The notes beneath the pieces are model-generated. The model was given only the letters and a program-made list of their open reading frames with translations. It did no database searches and was not told the DNA's origin. The translations under genes and the position numbers were made by a program. This document shows positions 50,821 to 59,807 of a DNA stretch of 64,000 nucleotides, in pieces. Within the stretch, counting starts at the first letter, position 1. Each line of letters opens with the position of its first letter. This DNA is from Kitasatospora xanthocidica (lineage in GTDB: Bacteria; Actinomycetota; Actinomycetes; Streptomycetales; Streptomycetaceae): assembly GCF_014656195.1 (NCBI RefSeq), contig NZ_BNBY01000021.1, positions 62,001-126,000 on the forward strand, in the 5' to 3' direction.

Positions 50821-51387
50821 ATGCGAAACGACGCCCTCTCCGTGATCGCCTGCGGCTCGATCGCGGCCAAGGACCTGCCGAGCTACCTCGTCTTCCTCCG
50901 CCAGGAGATCGACCTGCCGTTACGGGTCCTGCTGACCGCGAGCGCCGCGCGCTTCGTCCAGCCCCAGGTACTGGCCTGGCACGCGGACGAGGTGTACGTC
51001 GCCGACGACCCGGCCCTCAACCCCACCGAGTTCGCGCACCGCTCGCTCGGCCTGGTGGTGCTGCCCGCCACCGCCAACACCCTGGCCGCGGCGGCACTCG
51101 GGCTGGCCGCCACGCCGGCCCAGACGGTCCTGCTGGCCCACGAGCGGCCCGCACTGTTCTTCCCGAACATGAACGGCTCGATGTGGCGCAAGCCCGCGAC
51201 CCGGCGTCATGTCAGCACGCTGCGCGCCGACGGCCACACCGTGGTCGAGCCGACCGAGCGCGAGATGTTCCTGCTCTGGCAGAAGGAGAACGGCGTCGGG
51301 CCCGCCATGCCGGGGCCGGACGAGGCCGCCGAGACGGTCGTGACGTGGCTGGAGGAAGCCCTCAACGGCGACGACGAGTCGGCCTAG
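50821..51387 (+). CDS. EpiD/LanD-like flavoprotein Cys decarboxylase (HFCD family)
   Basis: A 188-residue flavoprotein. The catalytic His73 (FAHRS), the FMN-binding LPATANT (81-87, the PASANT motif) and the substrate-clamp motif PNMNGSMW (115-122) all align with EpiD and PPC decarboxylase. Without a CoaB fusion and beside a peptide gene, it fits the LanD group, which decarboxylates the C-terminal Cys of a precursor to an enethiol, the step before AviCys ring formation. The C-terminal Cys of the 25-residue peptide is the obvious substrate. An ATG start at 50821 is used. It begins the plus-strand arm of the locus. Confidence 0.88.
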   Translation: MRNDALSVIACGSIAAKDLPSYLVFLRQEIDLPLRVLLTASAARFVQPQVLAWHADEVYVADDPALNPTEFAHRSLGLVVLPATANTLAAAALGLAATPAQTVLLAHERPALFFPNMNGSMWRKPATRRHVSTLRADGHTVVEPTEREMFLLWQKENGVGPAMPGPDEAAETVVTWLEEALNGDDESA

Positions 51388-51394
51388 GGTCCCC

Positions 51395-51424
51395 CTTGAT
51401 CGGATCGGCCTTGATCGGATCGGC
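51395..51424. repeat. 15-bp tandem direct repeat before the LAL regulator
   Basis: Two identical adjacent copies of CTTGATCGGATCGGC (51395-51409 and 51410-51424), between the decarboxylase stop and the regulator ribosome-binding site. It may be a site for the regulator or a slippage product. Confidence 0.7.
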
Positions 51425-51442
51425 AGACCGGAGGGGAGCACG

Positions 51443-54406
51443 ATGACGGAACCGCGTGTGGACCGATCCAGTGGACTCGTCGGACGCGAGGACGAACTCG
51501 CCCTGCTGGACCGCGCCCTGCGGGACGCGCGGACGTCGCGGGGCGGCACGGTGTGCGTGATCGGAGAGCCGGGTATCGGGAAGACCAGGCTGGCCGGCGA
51601 GGCGATCACGCTGGCCCGGGAGGCCGGGATGACCGTGCTCAAGGGCCGCTGCGTCGCCACCGGCCCGGCCGTGCCGTACCGGTCGCTCACCGAGGCACTG
51701 CTGTCACTCGCCCGTGCCGGCGGCGCGCCGCCCACCGACGCGCTCGGACCGTACCTGCCCGTGCTCGGCCGCCTGGTGCCCGAGTGGGCGATCGGGGACG
51801 CCTGCGACCGGTCGCCGATCGTGCTGGCCGAGGCCGTGCTCCGGCTGGCCGCCGCCTGCGGACGGGAGCGCGGCTGCCTGCTCGTCATCGACGACCTGCA
51901 CGACGCGGACCTCGAGACGCTCGCGGTCCTGGAGTACCTGGCGGCCAACCTGGCCCTGCTGCCGGTCGCTGTCGTCGCCACCCTGCGGGACACGCCGGGC
52001 ACCGCCCACGCGCTCGCGGACACGCTGGCCCAGCGCGGGGAAGCCGGCCTGCTGAGACTCGGCCGGCTCGGCGCCGCGCAGGTGCACGCGCTGACCGCGA
52101 GCTGTCTCGGCTGCCCGCCGGACGAACTGCCGGTGGCGGTGTCCGACCGGGTGCTCGCCGACAGCAGCGGAATCCCGTTCACCGCCGTCGAGTTGATCCG
52201 TGGCATGCGCGTCGAGGGCCGACTCGTCCGCACCGAGGACCGCTGGCGGCTGGTCGGCACCAGCCGCGCGGCCATCCCGTTCACCCTGGTCCGGGCGGTC
52301 GAGCAGCGGGCGGAGCGGCTCGGAGCGCAGACGCTCCGGCTGCTGTCGGCCGCCGCGGTGCTGGGCCGCAGCTTTCCGCTGTCGGTGGCGGGGCGCTGTG
52401 CCGCGCCGGACGGCCACGAGGCCGCCGGCTCGCTGCGCTCCGCCGTCGTCGACGGCCTGCTGGTGCCGGACGACGAGCGTGGGCCCGACTGGTACGCCTT
52501 CGAGCATCCGCTGACCCAGGAGGCGTTGCTCGACCGGCTCACGCCGGCCGACCGGGCCGAGCTCGCCGCCCGGGCCGTGGCGGCCATGAACGAGCTCGAG
52601 CCGAGCCTGCCCGGCACGTGGTGCCTGCTGGCCGCGCGGCTGCACGCGCAGGCGGGGGACCGCCGGACCGCCGCCGTCCGCTACCTGGAGGTGGCCCGCC
52701 GTGCCCTGGCCGGCCACGGGCCCGGAACGGCGATCGCGGTGCTGCACGAAGCCCGGTCGGCCCTGGGGCCCGTCGACGGATCGGACCTCCACCTGCCGGA
52801 CGACGCCGTGCCGGCCGGCGTGCGACGGGAGTTGCTGGAGACCCTGCTGCTCGCCCTCGCGGACGACGGCCGGTTCGAGCGGGCCACCGAGGTGGCGCGG
52901 CAACTGCGCCGGGCCGATGTCGAGGCCGATCCGGGACGCCGGGTCGAGCTGCACGTGCGGCTGGCCTGGGCGGCGCAGGTGGCCGGGCAGTGGGACGCGG
53001 GACTGGAACAGGTCCGCGCGGCCCGGGAACTGCTGCCCGAGGGGGCGGGGGCGCGGGACACCGCGGGCATCGACGTGGTCGAGGCCTACCTGATGGTGTC
53101 GACGGCGGAGCAGGGGCGGATCGGCCGCAGCGAGCAACTGGCCCGCCGGGCGATCGAGGGCGCGGAACAGCGCGGTGACCACGCACTGGCCTGCCAGGCG
53201 TGGTACGCGATGGGTTTCGCGACCCGTGGGCGCTCCCTGGCCGAATCCGACCGGTGCTTCCGCCGCACGCTGCGGATGGCCGCCGAGAGCCGCCAGGTGA
53301 GCTGGCACAACCACGGGCTGATCGGCCTGGGCAGCAACGCCTGGCTCGCCGAAGCCGACCTGGACGGGCTGCACCACGCGCACCAGGAGACGATGCGAAC
53401 CGGTTGCGTGAGCCTGGCGCACAACGTCGGGGCGATGCTGGCGCTCGACGCGGTGCTGCGAGCCGACTTCGACCGGGCCGCGGCCCTGCTGGACGGCTCC
53501 AGGGCCGAGACCGAGCGACTGCAGTTGCACTCGGTGACCCGGTACGCCCTGATGGTGGGCGCGGTGGCGGCCGCCCACCGGGCCCGCAGGCCCCAACTGC
53601 GGGCGGCGCTCGCCCGGTTCCGGAGCAGCGGTGGGAACGAGTCGCGGGAGGCACCGCTCGTGCTCGGCCTCGCCGAGCTGTTCTGCGCGCTGTTGGAGGA
53701 GGACCACGAGCAGGCGGCGGAGCTGGCCGCGCGGCTGACCGCCGCGGTCCCGCCGGACGAGGAGAACTACTTCCACCTCGCCGGCAGCCACGGGCTGGTC
53801 CTGCTGCTGTCCGTGCTGGCCGGGCGAGCCGACTGGGCGGAGGTCGAACGGATCACCGCGAGCCAGGCGGGCCGGATGCGGTGGAACCGGCAGTTCGTCG
53901 GCTTGGCCCGGGCCGTCCTGTACGGGCGGGAAGGCCGCCGGGCCGAGGCGGTGGCGGCGTGCCGCGCCGCACAGGCCGACGCGGTGGTCTTCCCGACGGC
54001 TCGTCACCTCGGCCTGCGTCTGGTCGCCGACGCCGCGGTCACCGACGGATGGGGGGCGGTCCGTGACTGGTTGACGGAGGCCGAGACGTACTTCCACCAC
54101 TCGGGTGTCGACGCCGTCGCCGCCGCGTGCCGTTCCCGGCTGCGTTCGCTGGGCGCTCCGGTCGGGCAGCGCCGCACCGGCACGGACCGGATTCCGGCCG
54201 AACTCGTCGCGCTCGGCGTCACCCCGCGCGAGTACGACGTCTTCTGCCTGCTGGTCGAACGGGTCGGCAACAAGACCGTGGCCGCCCGCCTGCAGATCTC
54301 TCCCCGGACGGTCGAGAAACACATCGCCAGTCTGATCGGCAAGACCAACTCCGCCACCCGCGCCCAGCTGTGCGATTTCGTGGCGGACTTCCTCGCCGCA
54401 CGCTAG
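51443..54406 (+). CDS. LAL-type LuxR-family transcriptional regulator
   Basis: A 987-residue regulator. The N-terminal AAA/NB domain has Walker A GEPGIGKTRL (41-50) and a Walker B LLVIDDLHDAD. A long helical middle region (about 350-900) has TPR-like character. The C-terminal LuxR HTH (about 925-985) reads GVTPREYDVFCLLVERVGNKTVAARLQISPRTVEKH. Such large ATP-binding regulators usually activate the biosynthetic cluster they sit in, so it likely drives both arms of the RiPP locus. The ATG follows GGAGGGGAG. One of the two GATCGG-containing 15-bp repeats lies 19 bases before the start. Confidence 0.92.
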   Translation: MTEPRVDRSSGLVGREDELALLDRALRDARTSRGGTVCVIGEPGIGKTRLAGEAITLAREAGMTVLKGRCVATGPAVPYRSLTEALLSLARAGGAPPTDALGPYLPVLGRLVPEWAIGDACDRSPIVLAEAVLRLAAACGRERGCLLVIDDLHDADLETLAVLEYLAANLALLPVAVVATLRDTPGTAHALADTLAQRGEAGLLRLGRLGAAQVHALTASCLGCPPDELPVAVSDRVLADSSGIPFTAVELIRGMRVEGRLVRTEDRWRLVGTSRAAIPFTLVRAVEQRAERLGAQTLRLLSAAAVLGRSFPLSVAGRCAAPDGHEAAGSLRSAVVDGLLVPDDERGPDWYAFEHPLTQEALLDRLTPADRAELAARAVAAMNELEPSLPGTWCLLAARLHAQAGDRRTAAVRYLEVARRALAGHGPGTAIAVLHEARSALGPVDGSDLHLPDDAVPAGVRRELLETLLLALADDGRFERATEVARQLRRADVEADPGRRVELHVRLAWAAQVAGQWDAGLEQVRAARELLPEGAGARDTAGIDVVEAYLMVSTAEQGRIGRSEQLARRAIEGAEQRGDHALACQAWYAMGFATRGRSLAESDRCFRRTLRMAAESRQVSWHNHGLIGLGSNAWLAEADLDGLHHAHQETMRTGCVSLAHNVGAMLALDAVLRADFDRAAALLDGSRAETERLQLHSVTRYALMVGAVAAAHRARRPQLRAALARFRSSGGNESREAPLVLGLAELFCALLEEDHEQAAELAARLTAAVPPDEENYFHLAGSHGLVLLLSVLAGRADWAEVERITASQAGRMRWNRQFVGLARAVLYGREGRRAEAVAACRAAQADAVVFPTARHLGLRLVADAAVTDGWGAVRDWLTEAETYFHHSGVDAVAAACRSRLRSLGAPVGQRRTGTDRIPAELVALGVTPREYDVFCLLVERVGNKTVAARLQISPRTVEKHIASLIGKTNSATRAQLCDFVADFLAAR

Positions 54407-54469
54407 GGCCCGTCAGGGCCTGCCGAGGCCTGCCGGGAATCCGACGCACCCCCCTGTCGAAAGTGGGTG

Positions 54470-57442
54470 ATGGTGTGCCAGAGTCGTGGAGTGACGGTGA
54501 AGGCGACTCGGTCGGTTCCGCTGCCCGCGGCGTGCGGCGCCTGGTGGCTGCCCGCACTGTCCCCGGCCGAGCGCGATGCCCTGCCGCCCGGACGAACGCC
54601 ACGCTGGGCCGAGTCGGTGGAGCAGACGCTGCGCCGCGCCGAGTCGGCGCCCGGCGGGCGGATCCGCTCGCTCCCCGGGACGGGCCCCGAGGGCCGACTG
54701 CTGCATCCGCTGCGGCCGTTCCTGCTGACCGCCTCCCGCCAGTTCGCGGCGGCGAACCCTGCCGCAGCGGACCGGCGGGTGGTGTGGGCCGGTGCACGGC
54801 GCCACCTGGCCGACGGCCTGGTGCGGCTGGCCGGGCGCACACTGGTGCGGGAGTTGGGACGCGCGCGCCGGGCCGGAACCTTGACCGGGCAGGACGGCCG
54901 GGAGCGGTTCGACGCGTTCCTGCGCGAGATCGCCGCCGGGCCGGCCCTGGGTGCGGTGCTGCACCGTCATCCCGTGCTGGCCCGGCTGCTGGCCGAACGG
55001 TGCATGCGTACCGTCGCCGCGGCCACCGAACTGCTGGAGCGGCTCCACGCGGACCGGGAGCAGCTCGCCGCCGCCCTGCTCGACGGCGAGCCCGGTCGTC
55101 TGACCCGGGTCCGCTTCGGACTGGGGGACCCGCACGCGGCGGGCCGGTCCGTCGCCGTGCTGGAGTTCGACGGCGGGCGGCACCTGGTGTACAAGCCGCG
55201 CCCGCTCGGTCTGCACGCCCGGTGGAACGAACTGCTCGCCTGGTTCGGCGAACGCCGGCCCCGACTGGCGGCGCGAGCCGTTCGGTTGCTGCCGCGGGCG
55301 GGGTACGGCTGGGCCGAGTACGTCGAGCCGCGCCCGTGCCGGGCCCACGCCGACGTCGGGCGGTTCTACGAGCGGCTCGGCGCCCAACTCGCGCTGCTGC
55401 ACGCGGTGAACGCGGTCGACATCCATGCCGAGAACCTCATCGCCGCGCGCGACCAGCCGGTCGTGGTGGACGTGGAGACGTTGTTCCACCCGTGCTGGGT
55501 GCCCGTCACCGACGGCGGCGCCGATCCGGCCGCCCGGGAGCTCGCCGCGTCCGTGCAGCGGACCATGGTGCTGCCGAACCGGCGCTTCGGCGAGGGCGGT
55601 TCACTCGACCTCTCGGCACTCGGTGGCCAGGCCGGCCAGTGGACGCCGGACCCGGTGCCCGGGTGGGCGGACGCGGGCACCGACCTGATGCGGCTGGTCC
55701 GCCGCCCGGCCCGCTGGCCCGGTGCCGACAACCGCCCGATGCTGGCCGGGAGACCCGCCGATCCGGCCGACCAGCTCGACCGGCTGCTGTGCGGATTCCG
55801 CGCCGGCTACCGGGCGATTGCCGCAAACTCCCATGAACTACTCGGTGAGCAGGGGCTGTTGTCCCGCTTCGCGGATGAGACGATGCGCCTGGTCGCGCGG
55901 CCCAGCCAGAGCTATGCGACGCTGCTCGCCGAGGCGACCGAACCGGAGCTGCTGCGCGACCACTCCGGTCGGGAGCGGGCCTTCGCCGCACTGGACGACG
56001 AGACCGGCCACCCGCACCTGCACGTGCTGGCACCCCACGAACTCACCGACCTGCTCGCCGGCGAGATCCCGTACTTCACCGTGACCCCCGCTGCCCGCAC
56101 CCCGCAGACCTGGGACGGTCGTGAACTCCCTTTCCGGCTCGACGAATCCGGGACAGCGGCCGCCGCGAGGACGATCCGGGGGATGTCGGAGGGCGACCTC
56201 GACCGGCAGGCATGGCTGATCCGCGCCTCCCTGGCCGCCGGACGACGGTCTCCGGGCCGCTGTGCTCCTGGGCGCCGTGCTCCTGGGCGCCCCGCTGCCG
56301 AATTCAAGGACGCCCACGACGATGACCTCGGTGCCCGGGCGCTGGAGCTCGCCCGGGGGATCGGGGAGGACCTGCTCGCCCGGGCCTGCCGGGGCGAGGG
56401 CCGGGTGAACTGGCTCGGGCTGCAGGAGACCGGGCCAGGACAGTGGGCGGTGCTGCCGATGGGCATGGCGCTCGGCGACGGCTACACCGGCCCGGCGCTG
56501 TTCCTCGCCGAGCTGGGCCGACTCACCGGGGCGGTCCGCTATCAGGAGGCCGCCGACCAGGCCGTCCGCGCCCTGCCCCAGCTCCTGAGGCTCCTGGCGG
56601 AGCACCCCGAACTCGCGCGTGCCGTGGGGCCGGGCGGTTTCTCCGGGCTGGGCGGCATCAGTTACGTCACCGCCCGGCTCGCCGCCCTGCTGGACTCCCC
56701 GGAGCTGAGCGCCGCCCTGCCCGCCGGCCTCGCCGCACTGCACACGGCCGCCGTCGATCCGGCGGCCCCCATGGACATCGCCGACGGCCTGGCCGGTGCC
56801 CTGCTCGCGGCCGAGGCCGTGCACGCTCAGACGCGGCTGCCGGAAGCCGCCGAACTCGCCCACACCGTCCGGACCTTGGCGGGCCGTCGGCCCCGTCCTG
56901 AGCGGCCCGGCTTCCTCCACGGCCACGAGGGCGTCGCGTGGGCCCTGCGGGAGCGAGCGGCGGTGGACCGGGCGGACTCCGACGGCCCCGGCCGGTGCCC
57001 GGACCGGGTCGGCCGGGCGCCGCGCGCCCGCGAGGCGGACCAGCGCCTCGCCCTGTTCGCCGACCGCGGGCCGATGCCGGACCACTCGCTCCGCCACGGC
57101 GAACTCGGCCTGCTGGAACCGCTGGTGGAGCCGGCGTCGACCGATGCCGGCCGGCGCCGTACGGCCGCTCGACTGGTGCGGTCCGTCGAACAGCAGGGCG
57201 CCCGTTGCGGGACCCCCGGTGAGGTGCCCACACCCGGCCTGCTGACCGGACTGGCCGGCATCGGCTACGGCCTGCTGCGGCTCGGCTTCGGCCCCAGGAT
57301 CCCCTCGGTGCTGCTGCTGCGACCAGCAGCGGCACCGGGGCCCGTCGAACGAGAAGGAGGGCATCACCATGATGGACGGCGGACTGCTCGAAAGAGTGGA
57401 CAACGAGCCGCAGGAGACCGACGAGCGTCGTACGGCGGCTGA
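54470..57442 (+). CDS. LanM-type class II lanthipeptide synthetase with degenerate cyclase
   Basis: About 990 residues. The dehydratase half has the kinase-like site intact: LVYKPRPL (Lys near 241), VDIHAENLIA (Asp/His/Asn near 316-322) and VVVDVETLFHP (Asp/Glu near 332). The C-terminal LanC-like half keeps MALGDGYTGPALFL, GFLHGHEGVAWAL and the terminal TGLAGIGYGLLRL...IPSVLLL. The zinc ligands are gone: the segment with the WCHG Cys is missing (only about 60 residues separate the two flanking motifs instead of roughly 160), and the last CHG reads SLRHGEL (Arg875). It should phosphorylate and dehydrate Ser/Thr but not make lanthionine by the usual zinc chemistry. The start is uncertain (GTG 54467, ATG 54470 or GTG 54491). 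Confidence 0.88.
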   Translation: MVCQSRGVTVKATRSVPLPAACGAWWLPALSPAERDALPPGRTPRWAESVEQTLRRAESAPGGRIRSLPGTGPEGRLLHPLRPFLLTASRQFAAANPAAADRRVVWAGARRHLADGLVRLAGRTLVRELGRARRAGTLTGQDGRERFDAFLREIAAGPALGAVLHRHPVLARLLAERCMRTVAAATELLERLHADREQLAAALLDGEPGRLTRVRFGLGDPHAAGRSVAVLEFDGGRHLVYKPRPLGLHARWNELLAWFGERRPRLAARAVRLLPRAGYGWAEYVEPRPCRAHADVGRFYERLGAQLALLHAVNAVDIHAENLIAARDQPVVVDVETLFHPCWVPVTDGGADPAARELAASVQRTMVLPNRRFGEGGSLDLSALGGQAGQWTPDPVPGWADAGTDLMRLVRRPARWPGADNRPMLAGRPADPADQLDRLLCGFRAGYRAIAANSHELLGEQGLLSRFADETMRLVARPSQSYATLLAEATEPELLRDHSGRERAFAALDDETGHPHLHVLAPHELTDLLAGEIPYFTVTPAARTPQTWDGRELPFRLDESGTAAAARTIRGMSEGDLDRQAWLIRASLAAGRRSPGRCAPGRRAPGRPAAEFKDAHDDDLGARALELARGIGEDLLARACRGEGRVNWLGLQETGPGQWAVLPMGMALGDGYTGPALFLAELGRLTGAVRYQEAADQAVRALPQLLRLLAEHPELARAVGPGGFSGLGGISYVTARLAALLDSPELSAALPAGLAALHTAAVDPAAPMDIADGLAGALLAAEAVHAQTRLPEAAELAHTVRTLAGRRPRPERPGFLHGHEGVAWALRERAAVDRADSDGPGRCPDRVGRAPRAREADQRLALFADRGPMPDHSLRHGELGLLEPLVEPASTDAGRRRTAARLVRSVEQQGARCGTPGEVPTPGLLTGLAGIGYGLLRLGFGPRIPSVLLLRPAAAPGPVEREGGHHHDGRRTARKSGQRAAGDRRASYGG

Positions 57443-57569
57443 CCACGCGGCCCGCCGGGCCCGGCTGCGGGTGGCGATCCTCGCCGGCCTGACCGTCGGC
57501 TCGGCCGGCGTGGTCGTCCTGGACCAGGGGGAGCCGATCACCACCACCGTGTCGAGTTACACCATCTGA
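57369..57569 (+). CDS. Small peptide gene at the end of the LanM operon, possible second precursor
   Basis: A 66-residue protein. AAGGAGG lies seven bases before the first ATG, and the gene overlaps the last 74 bases of the LanM frame, which extend beyond the normal LanM end. The N-terminal half is charged (ERVDNEPQETDERRTAAD), a hydrophobic stretch (VAILAGLTVGSAGVVVL) follows, and the tail after GEP is ITTTVSSYTI: six Ser/Thr in ten residues and no Cys anywhere. A dehydratase substrate without Cys would suit the cyclase-dead LanM. Alternatively it is a small membrane protein or immunity peptide. Its tail resembles the ASYILT part of the 25-residue peptide. Confidence 0.62.
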   Translation: MMDGGLLERVDNEPQETDERRTAADHAARRARLRVAILAGLTVGSAGVVVLDQGEPITTTVSSYTI

Positions 57570-57591
57570 GACGGCGTCACCGTCCGGGACA

Positions 57592-57625
57592 GGTGGTGGG
57601 GCCGCCCTCGGGCGGCCCCACCACC
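57592..57625. terminator. Convergent terminator at the end of the RiPP locus
   Basis: A perfect 15-bp stem (57592-57606 with 57611-57625) with a CTCG loop, between the small peptide gene and the convergent SpoIIE-type gene. Confidence 0.92.
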
Positions 57626-57671
57626 GAGCAGGCCGGCCGGCCTCCGACGTGTCCGGGCCGCCGTCGGGTGG

Positions 57672-59807
57672 TCAGCCCGCCAGCGGGAATTCGCACCAGA
57701 CGTTCTTGCCGCTGCCGAGCGGCTCGACGCCCCAGCTCCCGGTGAGGGCGTCCACCAGCAGGAGACCGCGGCCGGAGGTGGCGGTCTCGCCAGGGGTCCG
57801 ACGGCGCGGCAGGACGCTGGAGCGGTCCCGGATCTCCAGACGGATGCAGGGGGTGCCGCCGGTCCGCAGTTCTATGGTGAGCAGTGCGCCCCCGTCGGTG
57901 TGGACGAGGGCGTTGGTGATCAGTTCGTTCGCCGTCAGTTCGACGGCCGGCAGGAGGTCGGTCGCACCCCACGCGGCCAGTGCCTGGCGGAGCATGGCCC
58001 TGGTCTCCGTCAACCCTTCCGGATCGGCCTGGTGGACGTGCTGGGTCATCCGCCGGGTGGCGTGGGCGCCGGGTACGGCGGCGCGGTGCAGCAGCAGGAG
58101 CGCCATGTCGTCGCTGCTGCCGAGGCGGCTCGGATGGCCGCCGCAGAGGTGGTCGGCGAGCGCCTCGGTGTCCTGTGGGCCGTCGCGCAGGGCGGCGGCG
58201 AGGGCTTCGATGCCGTCCGCGATGTCCCGACCGGGGTGTTCGACCATCCCGTCGGTGCACAGGAGCAGGGTGTCCGCGGGGTTGAGGTCGAGACGGGTCT
58301 CGGGGTAGCCGTCCTGGCCGAACACCGTGGCCACGCCGAGCGGCAGGCCGCCGCGGACGCTGACCCAGCCGGTGACGCCGGTACCGCGCCGCACGAGTGG
58401 TTCGAGGTGGCCGGCCCGCACCAGGCGCAGTGTTCCGGTCTCCAGGTCGGCGTCGACGTAGATGCAGGTCGCGGACCGCTCGGTGTCGAGATCGGCGAGG
58501 AATCCGGAGGCGCGGGTCATGACCGTGGCGGGGGTGTGTCCTTCGGTGGCGTAGGCCCGTAGGGCGATCCTCAACTGCCCCATGATGGCGGCCGCGTGGC
58601 TGTCGTGCCCCTCCACGTCGCCGACCACGAGACCCACCCGCCGGCCCGGCAGGGGGATGACGTCGTACCAGTCCCCGCCCACCTCGCGTCCGCTGCGGCC
58701 GGCCCGGTAGCGGACGGCCACCTCACCGCCGTTGATCTCGGGGATCCGGCGGGGCAGCATGGTGGTCTGGAGCGTGGTCGCGAATTCGCGTTCCTGGTCG
58801 AAGAGCATGGCGCGTTGCAGGGACTGCGCGACCGCACTGCTGAGCGCGATGCAGATGTTGCGGTCCTCGGTGCTGAAGTGGTGCCTGTCCCGGTAGAACA
58901 GGCCGAGCGCGCCGATGGAGCGGGCCTGGGCGGCCAGGGGCAGGAAGGCCGCCGCCTCGATCCCCATCTCCTCGGTGTAGGGCAGCAGGCGGGGGTAGCG
59001 GGTGGTGAGTTCCTCCCTGGTGCCGAGGAATCGCGGGCGTCGGGTGAGCACGGCCTCGGACAGCGGGAGGCCGTCCCCCAGATGGGTCATGGACAGGTCG
59101 TCCCGGGCCCTGAGTTCCGCCGACGGCTGCTCGGTCGCGGCGACGAGGCGCATGACGTCGCCGTCCACCAGCCCGAGGGCGAGCCCGTCCGCGCCGAAGC
59201 GGCGCAGGCCTTCGCTGTCGGTCAGCACGTCGGTCACGTCGCGGACGGTGACGGCGCGGGCGAGGGCTTCGGTGGTGGCGCGCACGGAGTCGGTCTGGCG
59301 GCGCCGGTCGGCGGCGAGCGTACGCATCCCCTCGGCGTGGGCCAGTTCCTCCTCGGCGTTGCGGACGATGCCGACGATGCGGTACGGGCGCAGCTGCGGG
59401 TCGCGCAGGATGCGCCCCTGCGTGTGGGCCCAGCGCAGGGTTCCGTCGCGGCAGATCAGGCGGAAGTAGGACGCGAAGGTCAGGTGTCCCTCCCGCAGCG
59501 CGAGTGCCACGGCCTCGTCGAGCCGCTCGCTGTCCGTCGGCACCACCCTCGCGGAGAGTGACGCGGGATCTCCGTCGAACTCGTCGGCCCGCAGGTCGAA
59601 CACTTCCAGGCCCGTGTCGTCCAGATGGTAGGTGCCCTTGTCGAGGTCCCAGTCGAAGCTGCCCATGCCGTTGAGCGCCAGCCGGTCGTTGGCCGCGGTC
59701 GGCTCGGTGTCGTTCCGGGGGGCCGATGACGGCGCGGGGGTGCCGACGGACACGCGGCCGGTGATCTCGGGGTCGTGGCCGCCCGGAGACCTGGACGTGT
59801 TCGCCAT
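57672..59807 (-). CDS. PAS-GAF-SpoIIE phosphatase with C-terminal ATPase (anti-sigma-type) domain
   Basis: A 711-residue signalling protein. A PAS domain (about 45-155, FDWDLDKGTYHLDDTGLEVF) and a GAF domain (about 175-350) precede a PP2C-like SpoIIE domain (about 375-585) with GGDWYDVIPL, VGDVEGHDSHAA, LLLCTDGMVE and SSDDMALLLL, which supply the metal-binding Asp residues. The C-terminal HATPase_c domain (about 590-711) has ELTANELITNALVHT and GRGLLLVDAL. The combination both dephosphorylates anti-sigma antagonists and may phosphorylate them, a layout common in Streptomyces. Inputs are unknown. It is monocistronic and not evidently linked to the RiPP locus. GGGAG precedes the ATG. Confidence 0.92.
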   Translation of the reverse strand: MANTSRSPGGHDPEITGRVSVGTPAPSSAPRNDTEPTAANDRLALNGMGSFDWDLDKGTYHLDDTGLEVFDLRADEFDGDPASLSARVVPTDSERLDEAVALALREGHLTFASYFRLICRDGTLRWAHTQGRILRDPQLRPYRIVGIVRNAEEELAHAEGMRTLAADRRRQTDSVRATTEALARAVTVRDVTDVLTDSEGLRRFGADGLALGLVDGDVMRLVAATEQPSAELRARDDLSMTHLGDGLPLSEAVLTRRPRFLGTREELTTRYPRLLPYTEEMGIEAAAFLPLAAQARSIGALGLFYRDRHHFSTEDRNICIALSSAVAQSLQRAMLFDQEREFATTLQTTMLPRRIPEINGGEVAVRYRAGRSGREVGGDWYDVIPLPGRRVGLVVGDVEGHDSHAAAIMGQLRIALRAYATEGHTPATVMTRASGFLADLDTERSATCIYVDADLETGTLRLVRAGHLEPLVRRGTGVTGWVSVRGGLPLGVATVFGQDGYPETRLDLNPADTLLLCTDGMVEHPGRDIADGIEALAAALRDGPQDTEALADHLCGGHPSRLGSSDDMALLLLHRAAVPGAHATRRMTQHVHQADPEGLTETRAMLRQALAAWGATDLLPAVELTANELITNALVHTDGGALLTIELRTGGTPCIRLEIRDRSSVLPRRRTPGETATSGRGLLLVDALTGSWGVEPLGSGKNVWCEFPLAG

